Positions 36,589 to 45,566 of a stretch of 64,000 nucleotides of DNA are shown here, piece after piece. Position numbers and translations under genes: made by a program. The notes below the pieces were generated by a model, which worked only from the letters and a program-made list of their open reading frames with translations, had not been told where the DNA came from and made no database searches. Origin of the DNA: Chitinophaga alhagiae (GTDB lineage: Bacteria > Bacteroidota > Bacteroidia > Chitinophagales > Chitinophagaceae); assembly GCF_003568665.1 (NCBI RefSeq), contig NZ_QXMH01000001.1, positions 620,001 through 684,000 of the forward strand. The letters are read 5' to 3'. Every line of letters begins with the position of its first letter. The stretch's first letter is position 1.

Positions 36589-36981
36589 TTATCTATGTAC
36601 CTCATCCTTTCTTCGCTTTCTATAATCCCTGACATTCAGCCACACACTGAGCACCAAACTTACCAGGAACACAACGAGCGTAAGCGTCTCAACTGTTTGC
36701 GCGTTCACATCAAGGCCGGTAAGTTTTACGAGCAGGAAATGTATATATGAATTTTGCGCATCGTGATAACCTAACCGTTCCCGTACATCCCAGTGCCAGT
36801 CTGTGCAAAAGCAGTACCCCCACCCATACCAGATACCCAGTATAAACCAGGAGAAGGCTGTTAACAGGAGGGTGATGAGGTTCCATTTCCGGGTTGCGGG
36901 AAACATCCAGCCTGTAATGTTGAACAGGGTGAAAACGGTGTGGAATACGAAGAAGAAGATGTTCAGGAATTGGTACCACAT
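36589..36981 (-). CDS. DUF2784-like small membrane protein
   Basis: 130 residues with membrane segments at about 3-25 (YQFLNIFFFVFHTVFTLFNI), 33-53 (WNLITLLLTAFSWFILGIWYG) and 96-117 (LTLVVFLVSLVLSVWL). The stretch GWGYCFCTDWHWDVRERLGY with its two cysteines is typical of Bacteroidota DUF2784 proteins. The function is not known. It runs on the minus strand just past the AraC remnant. Confidence 0.75.
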   Translation of the reverse strand: MWYQFLNIFFFVFHTVFTLFNITGWMFPATRKWNLITLLLTAFSWFILGIWYGWGYCFCTDWHWDVRERLGYHDAQNSYIHFLLVKLTGLDVNAQTVETLTLVVFLVSLVLSVWLNVRDYRKRRKDEVHR

Positions 36982-36992
36982 ACGTTCCGGGT

Positions 36993-37112
36993 TTATCCAT
37001 TCAACTTTCTATACTCATTAGGCGTGATCCCGGTTTTTTGCTTAAACAGGCGGGCAAAATGCTGCTGGTATTTAAACCCAAGCTCATCGGCAATTTCATT
37101 GATAGATTTACC
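36993..37112 (-). pseudogene. AraC-family regulator remnant, C-terminal 39 codons
   Basis: The minus strand reads GKSINEIADELGFKYQQHFARLFKQKTGITPNEYRKLNG followed by a stop (given here only as a description: SINEIADELGF, then FKQKTGITPNEYRK). This is the second helix-turn-helix of an AraC protein. Upstream of 37112 homology stops and no start is possible. The rest of the gene has been deleted up to the next remnant at 37144. Confidence 0.75.
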
Positions 37113-37143
37113 AAACGGCTGCCTTATAGAACATCGAACCGAT

Positions 37144-37407
37144 ATGAAGAAAAATATACTGCTTCCTGCCATACTCTTCTTTATGCTAATGTTAAGTTAT
37201 ACTAAAATGAACGCACAGCAAAATATGGCCATACGCCAGGAATTAAGCGCACAGCAGCAGGTTATTGTGGTCATTGCCGCATTGACGGCAACCGGCAACA
37301 TAGACAGTCTGAAAAAGCAATTTAACGCGGGGTTGACTGTCAACCAGATCAATGAACTGTTAATACAGCAAGCATATAGGCAGAAACTGCTGTTGTCTTA
37401 CCCGTAA
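37144..37407 (+). pseudogene. Truncated carboxymuconolactone decarboxylase-family gene
   Basis: 87 codons: signal peptide (MKKNILLPAILFFMLMLSYT...NAQQ), then LSAQQQVIVVIAALTATGNIDSLKKQFNAG and LTVNQINELLIQQ, the first half of a secreted carboxymuconolactone decarboxylase. After this the sequence leaves the family (AYRQKLLLSYP stop) where LYAYAGFPRS and the catalytic cysteine region would be expected; a short LDAG-like segment is also missing. Such genes are often divergent from an AraC gene, whose remnant is right beside it, so the pair probably decayed together. Confidence 0.65.
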
Positions 37408-37425
37408 TACGCTGAACACTACTTT

Positions 37426-38967
37426 TCATGATCTCTTAGCAAACTTAGGTTTCGGCGGATTAAAGATCAGAAAACTGATCAGCGCCAACACCGATACTCC
37501 TGCACCTCCATACAAAAAGACCCAGTCGAAACCCTGTTCCAACGCTTTGCCAAAGATGTCCTGTTGATGTGCTCCCATGAGCGTTTCATTGGTTGCTATC
37601 TGTTCAACCGTCAGGCTGCCGGCTACGAGCTGTTTGGATAATTCAAACAGCTTGTCTGAACCGGCGGTGGGAAGTTCATTCCTTAAGTAAGAAAAGGTGC
37701 CCTGCACCAGTAGGAAACCCATCAGTGCAATGTTGATCGCCAACGTGATCAGCCGGCTGCTTACGTCAATCCCCGACGCCATACCGGCACGGTTACCCGG
37801 AACTGCAGCCGTGGCGGTATTCGTAATAGGAGTATTGACCATACCCAGGCCGCTGCCAGCCATCACGGAACCTGTTAAAAGGGTAAGCCAGCCTGTTTCT
37901 CCTGCCCCGCCGCCTGCATACATCGTAAGAAAGCCAGCACCGATCAATAGCAGGCCAAACGGGATCACACGCCCGGCGCCATACCGCAACGTGAGTTGCT
38001 CCCCTACGGGCGGAAACAGCAGGGTAGGCAGCGTATAGGCCAGCAGCCACAGGCCGGTGGTCAGCGTATCATAACGCAGCGCTACCTGGAAATACAGGGG
38101 AAGAAAAACCATTAACGGCCAGAAAGAAAAGTTCATCCCGATGCAGCCTATGACCGCCCCGGTAAACCTTTGTACCCTGAACACCTTAAAGTCGATCATA
38201 GGATATGACTGACGGACTTCCGCCAATATAAACAGGACAACCAGTACCACGGCAGCCAGCAGAACGAGCAGGGAAGGTGTACTGGTGAAGCCATTTTCCG
38301 GGCCCTGTGTGATATAATAGGTGAGCGCAAACACAGCTGCCGACAGCATCACTATCCCTGCCAGGTCCAGCTTGCCGGCATTGGGGTCCCTGGATTCCGT
38401 TATAGACGGTATAACAAGCAAAAGCGTCCATATGGCCAACGCTCCATGGATCAGGAACACCCATCTCCAGTTAATTGTTTCGCTGATGATACCGCCGATA
38501 ATTGGCCCAAAGCCTAAACCTATGCCGGCAATAATTCCCCAGGCTGCAAATGCCTTACTTCTCTGCGGCCCTTGTGGAAACTGGTGGGAAAGCAGGGCGA
38601 TGGTACAAATGAACATGGCCCCGCCGGTCATTCCCTGGAAGAAACGGCTTGCTATCAGCAATTCCGTGGTGCTGGCGATGCCACAAACGATCGAAGTGAT
38701 GCCAAAACCAATGACGTTAATGATAAACACCCGTTTACGCCCGAAACGGTCTGCCAGTGTGCCCGTAGCCATCAGCACCATTGTACACGCGATAGTATAG
38801 GCGTTCATGATCCACTGCAACTGGCTGAAATTGCTGCCCAGCGCTTTTTCCAGGGCGGGAAGAATAACCGGAACACTGGTGATCTCCAGTCCGAACATCA
38901 GCGCCGCCAGGCAAATAGCTATCAGCGCCCGCGGGTTGGTCAATTGTCCTTTCGTTTGATTCATCAT
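37426..38967 (-). CDS. MFS multidrug exporter, DHA2 (EmrB/QacA) type
   Basis: 513 residues with about 14 hydrophobic segments, the size and number of the DHA2 drug:H+ antiporters. The motif A region reads TGTLADRFGRKRVF (about 67-80) and the motif C region shows GIIAGIGLGFGPIIGGII. It should export toxic compounds in exchange for protons across the inner membrane. An AraC gene is transcribed divergently from an 85-bp gap with a 7-bp-arm inverted repeat, so the AraC protein probably controls this pump. Confidence 0.92.
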   Translation of the reverse strand: MMNQTKGQLTNPRALIAICLAALMFGLEITSVPVILPALEKALGSNFSQLQWIMNAYTIACTMVLMATGTLADRFGRKRVFIINVIGFGITSIVCGIASTTELLIASRFFQGMTGGAMFICTIALLSHQFPQGPQRSKAFAAWGIIAGIGLGFGPIIGGIISETINWRWVFLIHGALAIWTLLLVIPSITESRDPNAGKLDLAGIVMLSAAVFALTYYITQGPENGFTSTPSLLVLLAAVVLVVLFILAEVRQSYPMIDFKVFRVQRFTGAVIGCIGMNFSFWPLMVFLPLYFQVALRYDTLTTGLWLLAYTLPTLLFPPVGEQLTLRYGAGRVIPFGLLLIGAGFLTMYAGGGAGETGWLTLLTGSVMAGSGLGMVNTPITNTATAAVPGNRAGMASGIDVSSRLITLAINIALMGFLLVQGTFSYLRNELPTAGSDKLFELSKQLVAGSLTVEQIATNETLMGAHQQDIFGKALEQGFDWVFLYGGAGVSVLALISFLIFNPPKPKFAKRS

Positions 38968-39009
38968 AGATTTTTTGAATAAGACCGCTAAAGTATACCG
39001 GCATTATTT

Positions 39010-39027
39010 AAAATGTCAGTACATTTT
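39010..39027. promoter_or_regulatory. Inverted repeat between the MFS exporter and AraC genes
   Basis: AAAATGT-CAGT-ACATTTT: perfect seven-base arms at 39010-39016 and 39021-39027. It lies in the 85-bp divergent promoter region and is the best candidate operator for the AraC regulator. Confidence 0.5.
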
Positions 39028-39052
39028 TTATAAAAAGGAGTACTTTCGCAAT

Positions 39053-39880
39053 ATGGTAAGGTTAACGATGCATACACCACTTGAGGTAGTCCACCAGCAT
39101 ATGGAAGCAGTATCCACTGTGGATTTTAAGAACAGTTTCTTCCAGATCTGTATTGTAGTGAACGGCCAGGGGCACCTGGGAGTTGGATCACATCGCACTG
39201 CATTCAGACCGGGAAGCGTGATACTGCTTACTCCGGACGATGTACATCATTTTGAGCTCGAACAACCTACTGAATTCCTGATGGTACGTTTCAGCAGCAG
39301 CTACATCAGGTCGTTCGAATGGGGAAAGATGAACCAGATGGAATGTGTTTTGTACTATGCCCGCCACCTTACGGGATGCATCATGAGAACACCTGCCGAC
39401 AACGTGCTGGTTAAATCCATTGCCACCTCACTGCTGCATACGCTGGAGCATCCTGACCTCTACCAGGAGGATGTTGTGAAGCACTTCGTTAACGCCATGA
39501 TCGTTATTGCTGCCCGCAATATTGAAAAAGCAGGGCCGGCAGTATCAGAAAATACAGATAAAAAATTGCTGGATATTATTCATTATATCGAGGAGCACAT
39601 TTTCAATCCTGCCAAATTAAAGGCAGCGGAACTTGGGAATGCTTTCGGTGTTTCGGCCGGATATATCGGGCAGTACTTCCAGCGCCGTTCAGGCGAGACG
39701 CTGCAGCATTTTATCACGCAGTATAAATTGCGGCTGATTGAGCACCGGCTGAAGTTCAGCGATATGCGTGTGAATGAAATTGCAATGGAGTTTGGGTTTG
39801 CAGATGAAAGCCATTTGAATAAGTATTTTAAAAAGCAAAAGGGAGTGGCGTTGACGAAGTACCGGAAGCAGTATGCTTAG
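39053..39880 (+). CDS. AraC-family transcriptional regulator
   Basis: I chose the ATG at 39053, which has AAAAGGAG 12 bases upstream; the longer frame from 38975 would overlap the promoter region. 276 residues. An N-terminal cupin-like ligand domain (VVNGQGHLGVGSHRTAFRPG, LLTPDDVHHFEL) and a C-terminal double helix-turn-helix at about 178-275 (LKAAELGNAFGVSAGYIGQYFQRRSGETL, then VNEIAMEFGFADESHLNKYFKKQKG). Divergent from the MFS exporter, its probable target. Confidence 0.9.
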   Translation: MVRLTMHTPLEVVHQHMEAVSTVDFKNSFFQICIVVNGQGHLGVGSHRTAFRPGSVILLTPDDVHHFELEQPTEFLMVRFSSSYIRSFEWGKMNQMECVLYYARHLTGCIMRTPADNVLVKSIATSLLHTLEHPDLYQEDVVKHFVNAMIVIAARNIEKAGPAVSENTDKKLLDIIHYIEEHIFNPAKLKAAELGNAFGVSAGYIGQYFQRRSGETLQHFITQYKLRLIEHRLKFSDMRVNEIAMEFGFADESHLNKYFKKQKGVALTKYRKQYA

Positions 39881-39964
39881 TAAACCAGATATACAACTCC
39901 CAAAATTCCCTTTTCCCGTTTTCTCATAAATAATTTCTATATTAGTCTTGTAGTTCCATCATCT

Positions 39965-40576
39965 GTGAAATTTCAACCATTAGACAACGAGCAGATAATT
40001 CTCCGGAAATTAGCCGCGGGAGAAGAATATGCCTTCAGGCAACTGTACCACCACTATGCCGATAGCGTATACTCCATGGCCATATTGCACCTCAAACGGG
40101 TAGACCTCGCTGAAGATCTCGTACAATCCGTTTTTCTTACACTTTGGGAAAGCCGCGGGCAACTGACGAATGTGCATGCCTTTGCAGGCTGGCTGCATAC
40201 GCTCACGCGCAACACCATCATTTCCACCCTGCGGAAACAGGGAACACAGGCCAGTTACCTCAACTTCCTGAAACAGCGCATGGAACTGGCCGGGGAGCAA
40301 CCGGAGGCCGGGCTGCTGCGTAAAGAACGGCAACACCTCATGCACCAGGCCATCGGGCAACTCAGCGCCCAACAGCAAAAAGCCCTGCTGCTGCAGCACG
40401 AAGAAGGGTTGAGCTATGCGCAGATAGGGCAGCGGATGGGTATATCCCCCAATACGGTAAGGGTGCATTTATTCAAAGCCATGGAATCACTCCGCCGTTT
40501 TATGCTGGCCCACCGCGGCAATATATCGCTGCTGGCGGCCATCCTTTTCCTGATAGACCAGAAGAAAAACGGCTGA
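39965..40576 (+). CDS. ECF RNA polymerase sigma factor, FecI-like
   Basis: 203 residues; the start is the ATG-like position at the head of the frame and MKFQPLDNEQIILRKLAAGEEYAFRQLYHHYADSVYS is the region-2 lead-in (described in part: LAAGEEYAFRQLYHHYADSV). Region 2 continues with RVDLAEDLVQSVFLTLWESR; region 4 at about 130-180 has LSAQQQKALLLQHEEGLSYA and GQRMGISPNTVRVHLFKAME. A hydrophobic tail (ISLLAAILFLI) ends the protein. The start codon read here is GTG at 39965. It heads the large operon to 57135. Confidence 0.92.
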   Translation: MKFQPLDNEQIILRKLAAGEEYAFRQLYHHYADSVYSMAILHLKRVDLAEDLVQSVFLTLWESRGQLTNVHAFAGWLHTLTRNTIISTLRKQGTQASYLNFLKQRMELAGEQPEAGLLRKERQHLMHQAIGQLSAQQQKALLLQHEEGLSYAQIGQRMGISPNTVRVHLFKAMESLRRFMLAHRGNISLLAAILFLIDQKKNG

Positions 40577-40646
40577 ACCGCTTTTTTTTAAAAAAAATAT
40601 GCTGATCCGCTAATACTTCTGACAACTTCGCACGACTTATCATTAT

Positions 40647-41843
40647 ATGCCGGCATCCAACTCTTACGATGAGCTTATAGAGCGCTTCATCAGCGAACGA
40701 CTAACCGCTGAAGAAATTCCGCTGTTCTTCTCCTTTCTGGAGGAAGAAGCGTTCCGTGCACGGTACGCAAACCGCATAGACATGGATTTCCTGGAGGCGG
40801 AGTGGACCGGCTGGCTCGGCAAACAGCAGCGCGACCGGTTGTACGGCAATATTATCCGGGCTGGCAACATACCTGTGGGCAACACGGATGCACCGGCCAT
40901 TAAACGCTCCCCGGCAAAAGTGCGGTGGCTCGCGGCCGCAGCGGCAGCCATGTTGGTGTTGGCAATGGGCGTTTACTACCTGCTGCAGCCCAAACCGCTC
41001 ACCGGTGTTGCCGAAACACCGGCAACACCGGTGAGGGACTTGCCGCCGGGCGGCAATAAAGCGGTGCTGATACTGGGTGACAAATCGGTGGTTTCGCTTG
41101 ACAGTCTTGGCAATGGCGCATCGGTGGTACAGGGCGGCATGAAGATCATCAAAGGAGCAGACGGCAACATCCGGTACGTGCCTGCCGGAGCGAACGAAAG
41201 CAGCACGGGAGAAGCAGAATTGGAGAACGTGGTCAAAACGCCCAGGGGCGGGCAATACCAGCTGATACTGGCTGACGGTACGCAGGTTTGGCTGAACGCC
41301 GCGTCGTCTATCACCTTCCCCGCGCGGTTTGCCGGCCACCAACGCAACGTGTCCATCACCGGTGAAGCCTACTTTGAAGTGGCGCCCGACAAAGACCGGC
41401 CGTTTATCATCAACATCGGCCCGCAAAACAAAGTGGAAGTGCTGGGCACACATTTCAATATCAATGCTTATAACGATGAGCACGCCGTTACCACTACGCT
41501 GCTCGAAGGCAAGGTAAAAGTAACGGAAGGCAATGCCTCGCTCATTCTCCGTCCCGGTCAGCAATCGTTGGGCGCGCAGATGAACGGAACGGTTGATGTA
41601 GGACAGGTGATGTCGTGGAAAAACAAAGTGTTCTCTTTTGACGGGAAAACATTAAAGCAGGTATTGCGCGAACTGGCCAGGTGGTACGATCTGACCGTTG
41701 TATACGAAAAAGATATTCCGGATATCAAACTAAGGGGGGAAATGGGCATGAACCTGAGCTTACAGCAGGTAATAAAAGGGTTGGCCGACCTGGAAGTGAA
41801 TTGCCGGCTTGAGCCGGGCAACAGACTGGTGGTGCTTCCCTGA
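40647..41843 (+). CDS. FecR-like anti-sigma factor with DUF4974 C-terminus
   Basis: 398 residues. Cytoplasmic N-terminus (LIERFISERLTAEEIPLFFS), membrane segment about 91-111 (RWLAAAAAAMLVLAMGVYYL), FecR domain about 195-290 (TPRGGQYQLILADGTQVWLN, SITGEAYFEVAPDK, VEVLGTHFNINAYN, LLEGKVKV), and DUF4974 about 325-395 (FDGKTLKQVLRELARWYDLTV). It lies 70 bp after the sigma gene and 151 bp before susC. Expected role: hold the sigma factor until the STN domain of SusC reports ligand. Confidence 0.93.
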   Translation: MPASNSYDELIERFISERLTAEEIPLFFSFLEEEAFRARYANRIDMDFLEAEWTGWLGKQQRDRLYGNIIRAGNIPVGNTDAPAIKRSPAKVRWLAAAAAAMLVLAMGVYYLLQPKPLTGVAETPATPVRDLPPGGNKAVLILGDKSVVSLDSLGNGASVVQGGMKIIKGADGNIRYVPAGANESSTGEAELENVVKTPRGGQYQLILADGTQVWLNAASSITFPARFAGHQRNVSITGEAYFEVAPDKDRPFIINIGPQNKVEVLGTHFNINAYNDEHAVTTTLLEGKVKVTEGNASLILRPGQQSLGAQMNGTVDVGQVMSWKNKVFSFDGKTLKQVLRELARWYDLTVVYEKDIPDIKLRGEMGMNLSLQQVIKGLADLEVNCRLEPGNRLVVLP

Positions 41844-41994
41844 CATCTTCAAAAAACAACATCGATATTATTGACAGGTTTCCTGAAAAAAGAAAACCGG
41901 GAGTGTTGAGACCACGCCCGGCGGACGTTTCGGGTCCACCTGTTCTTAATTGCCAGAAACAGTTTTATTCCAAACCCAAAACTTTACAAAAGTA

Positions 41995-44900
41995 ATGAAA
42001 AATGCTCTTTGTAACGCCTCATTGCGCCTGAAAAACAGGCACTCAACCAAAATTATGCGTGTCATGAGACTCACTACCTTGCTCCTGCTGGTAGCCGGCC
42101 TGCACGTAAGTGCACGCACCGCGTCGCAAACCGTTACCTATTCGGGAGAAAACGTTTCGCTGGTGAAGGTCCTGAACGTTGTAAAAAAGCAAACCGGCTA
42201 CCTGGTTGCTTACAATGAACAACTGCTTCGCCTTGCCAGGCCTGTTACCATCTCCGCCCGCAACGAGCCGGTTGAACGTTTCATCAGGCGGGCATTGGCC
42301 GGTCAGCCTTTCGAGTACTCGATTGAGGCCAGCACCATCTTCATCCGGCGCGCCCGTTCTGCTCCCGTTGCCGCAGCCGCCGTGGCCGGACCGGTGAAAG
42401 GGAAAGTGACAACGCCCGAAGGCGTTCCGCTCCCCGGCGTTACCGTCAAAGTGAAGGGAACGGCCACCGGCACTGCTACCGACGCCAACGGCGCATTTTC
42501 GCTGACGGTAGACAAGTATCCCGTAACACTGCTGTTCTCTTTCATCGGCTATGCGGAAACGGAACTGACCGTAGCAGCAGACGGACCGGTGAACGTTACC
42601 CTGCATCCCAAGACCAAGGGGCTGGATGAGGTGGTGGTGGTTGGTTACGGCACCATTAAAAAAACAGATGTGACCACGGCCGTTGCCACGGTGACCGCCA
42701 AACAACTGGAGAACCGGCCGGTGATGGGTGCGCTTGAAGCCATGGCCGGGCAAATGGCGGGGGTAGACATTCAGCAGGGCGGCGGCCAGCCCGGCGGCGC
42801 CAGCACCAAAATAAGGGTAAGGGGCACCAATTCCATCAGCGGCAGTTCCGACCCGTTGTACGTGGTAGACGGCGTGCCCATGCCCAATGCGCTGGCCGCG
42901 GTGAGTGTGAACGACATCGAGAACATCACCGTGCTGAAAGACGTGTCCGCCACCGCCATTTATGGCTCGCGCGGCTCCAGCGGCGTGGTGCTCATTACTA
43001 CAAAAAGAGCGAAGACCGGCGCTCCCGTAGTATCGCTCAACACATCCATAGGCATGCAGCAGATAGCACGCAAAATACCCATGATGGGGCGCGATGAATA
43101 CCTGCAGGCCCTCATTGAAGCCAAAAACAACTCCTGGGTAGACCTGAACCCGGCGCTGAACAAACCGACAGACGATAACGCCACCCGCAAAGCGCGCAAC
43201 GGCGGCAGCATCAAGTACATCATCCCGGACGGCGGCAACAACTCCTGGGGTACCTTCCGGTACAATATTCTTGACCCCGCCGATGTTGCCAGGATGCCGG
43301 ATACCGACTGGCAGGACGAGATATACCGCAACGCGCTCGTGACCCAGAACGAACTGTCTGTTTCGGGCGGTACGGACAATACCCGTTATTTCATTTCCGG
43401 TAACTACGAAAAACAAGACGGTATTGTTATCAACTCTACTTTCCAGCGTTTCAATACCAGGGCGCGCATCGAAACGAAGCTGCGCAAGAACCTTACCATC
43501 GGCTTACAGCTAATGGGCTATTCCGGCAACGGCCGCCTGCAGGCACAGGGGCGCAACGAACGCTTTGGCGGCGGCTGGGGCGTAAACCTTGCCTCCCTGT
43601 CCATTGCGCCGGTGTTCCCGGTTACCAATCCCGACGGTTCTTATGCAGACATGCAAAGGAACCCTGACATCCTGGGCGCCGGGCAACCCGGTTTTAATCC
43701 CGTAGAGCTGGCCAACAATCGCTATCACTATCAAAAAAGTTCCGGCTGGTCCGCCTTCAGTTTTGTGGAATGGGAAATAGTACCGCGGCTCAAATACAAA
43801 TTCACGCTGAACGGCCAGTATGCCAACAACGAAAACAGTTTCTTTGAGCCAAAAGGCGTGAACGACTATGGCATTTCCACTACCGGCACCTCCGCTACCA
43901 ACGCGCAGAACCGCAGCAGCACCTACCTGGTCGAAAACCTGGTGAACTACAACCTCACCCTTGCCGGCAAAAACAACATTGCCCTGCTGGGCGGTTTTAC
44001 GGTAGAAAATGCAACGTTCGGCAACATCAACGCATCGGCCAACAACGCAGCCACCAACTATGTACAACTGGTAACGGGCACACCGCTCGCCGCCTCCACA
44101 GGCGCATCGGAATACTCGCTGCTGTCCGCCCTCGGCCGGGTAATGTATAACTACGACCAGCGTTACATGCTCACGGCCACTGTGCGGTGGGACGGCTCTT
44201 CCCGCTTCAGCGAAGGGCACAAATGGGGCTTTTTCCCCTCCGTATCTGCCGCCTGGAATATTTCACAGGAAGCCTTTATGGAAAACGCCGGCGCCGTCAG
44301 CGACCTGAAGGTCCGCGGCGGATGGGGCGTTTCCGGCAACAACAACATCGGCAATTTTGAATGGCAGGGCAACATGGGCACCTCCTGGTACCCGCTCGGC
44401 AATCCCCCCAAAGGCACGCTGGGCGTACCGCCCGGCAGCAAGGCGCAAAACAATGCGCTCACCTGGGAAAAAACGCGGGAGTATAACATCGGGTTCGACC
44501 TCGGCCTGTTCCGCAACCGCATTACGCTCCACGGCGATTATTACAACAGAACGTCTTACGACCTGTTGCTGAGCGTGCCGGTGCCCATTCTCACCGGGCA
44601 AACAACGTTCCTGGTCAACAATGGCAAAATGCGCAACCGGGGCGTAGAGCTTACCGTATCTACACAAAACATTGCGAAGCCCCGTTTTTCCTGGAGTACC
44701 GACCTTAACATATCCCACAATCAAAACGAAGTGCTGGCCCTCGGCCCCGGCGATGCGCCTATTTTCCCGCGCTCGTTCATTGCAGGCGGGCCCTGGTTCA
44801 GAACAGCCGTAGGTTACCCGCTGGCTACCTTCTGGGGCTACCAGGTAGACGGCGTGTTCCGCGATGAGGCAGACCTGGCCAACCACCCGCAGGTGAGCCC

Positions 44901-45543
44901 CGGCAAAGACCGGCCCGGGCAGTTGTATTATCGGGACATCAGCGGCCCCGCCGGTAAACCCGACGGTATCATCGACGTAAACGACCGCACCACCATTGGC
45001 GACAACTACCCGGATTTTACCGCCGGTATCACCAACCATTTCACCTACGGGAACTTTGCGCTAGACATTCAGCTGAACGGCAGCTACGGCGGCAAAACAT
45101 ACAACCTCCTGTTCAAAGAACTGGTAAAGGGCACCGATGGCGCCCGCGGCATGCCTAAATTCCTGAACGACCGGTGGCGCTCGCCCGACCAGCCCGGCAA
45201 CGGCAAAGTACCCGCGGTAACAAGCGTTGGCAGGGGATTTGAAGGCAACGGCTCATCGTATTGGGTGCAAGACAATTCTTACCTGCGCATCCGCAATGTG
45301 AGCCTCAGCTACGACTTCTCCCCCATGCTGCCCAAACGGATGAACATCACAAGGCTGCGGGTATACGCGTCAGCGTACAACCTGTACACCTTTACCAAAT
45401 ACCTCGGGTACGATCCGGAAGCAAATACGTCGTATTTCTACGATTCGCCAGACGGTACCGGCGGCTCGTCCGTCAGCGGGGCCGACTACCTCGCCTACCC
45501 GACCTCCCGCACGTACAGCATTGGCATGAACCTGACTTTTTGA
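41995..45543 (+). CDS. SusC/RagA TonB-dependent receptor with STN domain
   Basis: I chose the ATG at 41995 (MKNALCNASLRLKN), the form usual for this group; an in-frame ATG at 41950 adds 15 residues. 1182 residues. The signal segment is placed far in (MRLTTLLLLVAGLHVSA, about 25-42); STN about 50-120 (VLNVVKKQTGYLVAYNEQLL); carboxypeptidase-regulatory-like domain about 135-205 (VKGKVTTPEGVPLPGVTVKV); plug (LDEVVVVGYGTIKKTDVTTAV, IRVRGTNSISGSSDPLYVVD, IYGSRGSSGVVLITTK); barrel ending in TYSIGMNLTF. It is the import pore of the sulfatase/DUF4838 locus. Confidence 0.95.
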   Translation: MKNALCNASLRLKNRHSTKIMRVMRLTTLLLLVAGLHVSARTASQTVTYSGENVSLVKVLNVVKKQTGYLVAYNEQLLRLARPVTISARNEPVERFIRRALAGQPFEYSIEASTIFIRRARSAPVAAAAVAGPVKGKVTTPEGVPLPGVTVKVKGTATGTATDANGAFSLTVDKYPVTLLFSFIGYAETELTVAADGPVNVTLHPKTKGLDEVVVVGYGTIKKTDVTTAVATVTAKQLENRPVMGALEAMAGQMAGVDIQQGGGQPGGASTKIRVRGTNSISGSSDPLYVVDGVPMPNALAAVSVNDIENITVLKDVSATAIYGSRGSSGVVLITTKRAKTGAPVVSLNTSIGMQQIARKIPMMGRDEYLQALIEAKNNSWVDLNPALNKPTDDNATRKARNGGSIKYIIPDGGNNSWGTFRYNILDPADVARMPDTDWQDEIYRNALVTQNELSVSGGTDNTRYFISGNYEKQDGIVINSTFQRFNTRARIETKLRKNLTIGLQLMGYSGNGRLQAQGRNERFGGGWGVNLASLSIAPVFPVTNPDGSYADMQRNPDILGAGQPGFNPVELANNRYHYQKSSGWSAFSFVEWEIVPRLKYKFTLNGQYANNENSFFEPKGVNDYGISTTGTSATNAQNRSSTYLVENLVNYNLTLAGKNNIALLGGFTVENATFGNINASANNAATNYVQLVTGTPLAASTGASEYSLLSALGRVMYNYDQRYMLTATVRWDGSSRFSEGHKWGFFPSVSAAWNISQEAFMENAGAVSDLKVRGGWGVSGNNNIGNFEWQGNMGTSWYPLGNPPKGTLGVPPGSKAQNNALTWEKTREYNIGFDLGLFRNRITLHGDYYNRTSYDLLLSVPVPILTGQTTFLVNNGKMRNRGVELTVSTQNIAKPRFSWSTDLNISHNQNEVLALGPGDAPIFPRSFIAGGPWFRTAVGYPLATFWGYQVDGVFRDEADLANHPQVSPGKDRPGQLYYRDISGPAGKPDGIIDVNDRTTIGDNYPDFTAGITNHFTYGNFALDIQLNGSYGGKTYNLLFKELVKGTDGARGMPKFLNDRWRSPDQPGNGKVPAVTSVGRGFEGNGSSYWVQDNSYLRIRNVSLSYDFSPMLPKRMNITRLRVYASAYNLYTFTKYLGYDPEANTSYFYDSPDGTGGSSVSGADYLAYPTSRTYSIGMNLTF

Positions 45544-45566
45544 CCATCATAAAAACATAGTATATC

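Noticed and set aside
36186..36635. 149-codon minus-strand frame across the T9SS gene promoter.
   Set aside because: It overlaps the signal peptide region of the T9SS gene in another frame and includes the palindromic regulatory region.
42043..43416. 457-codon minus-strand frame opposite susC.
   Set aside because: Shadow of the SusC gene; low-complexity, histidine- and glycine-rich translation without recognised domains.
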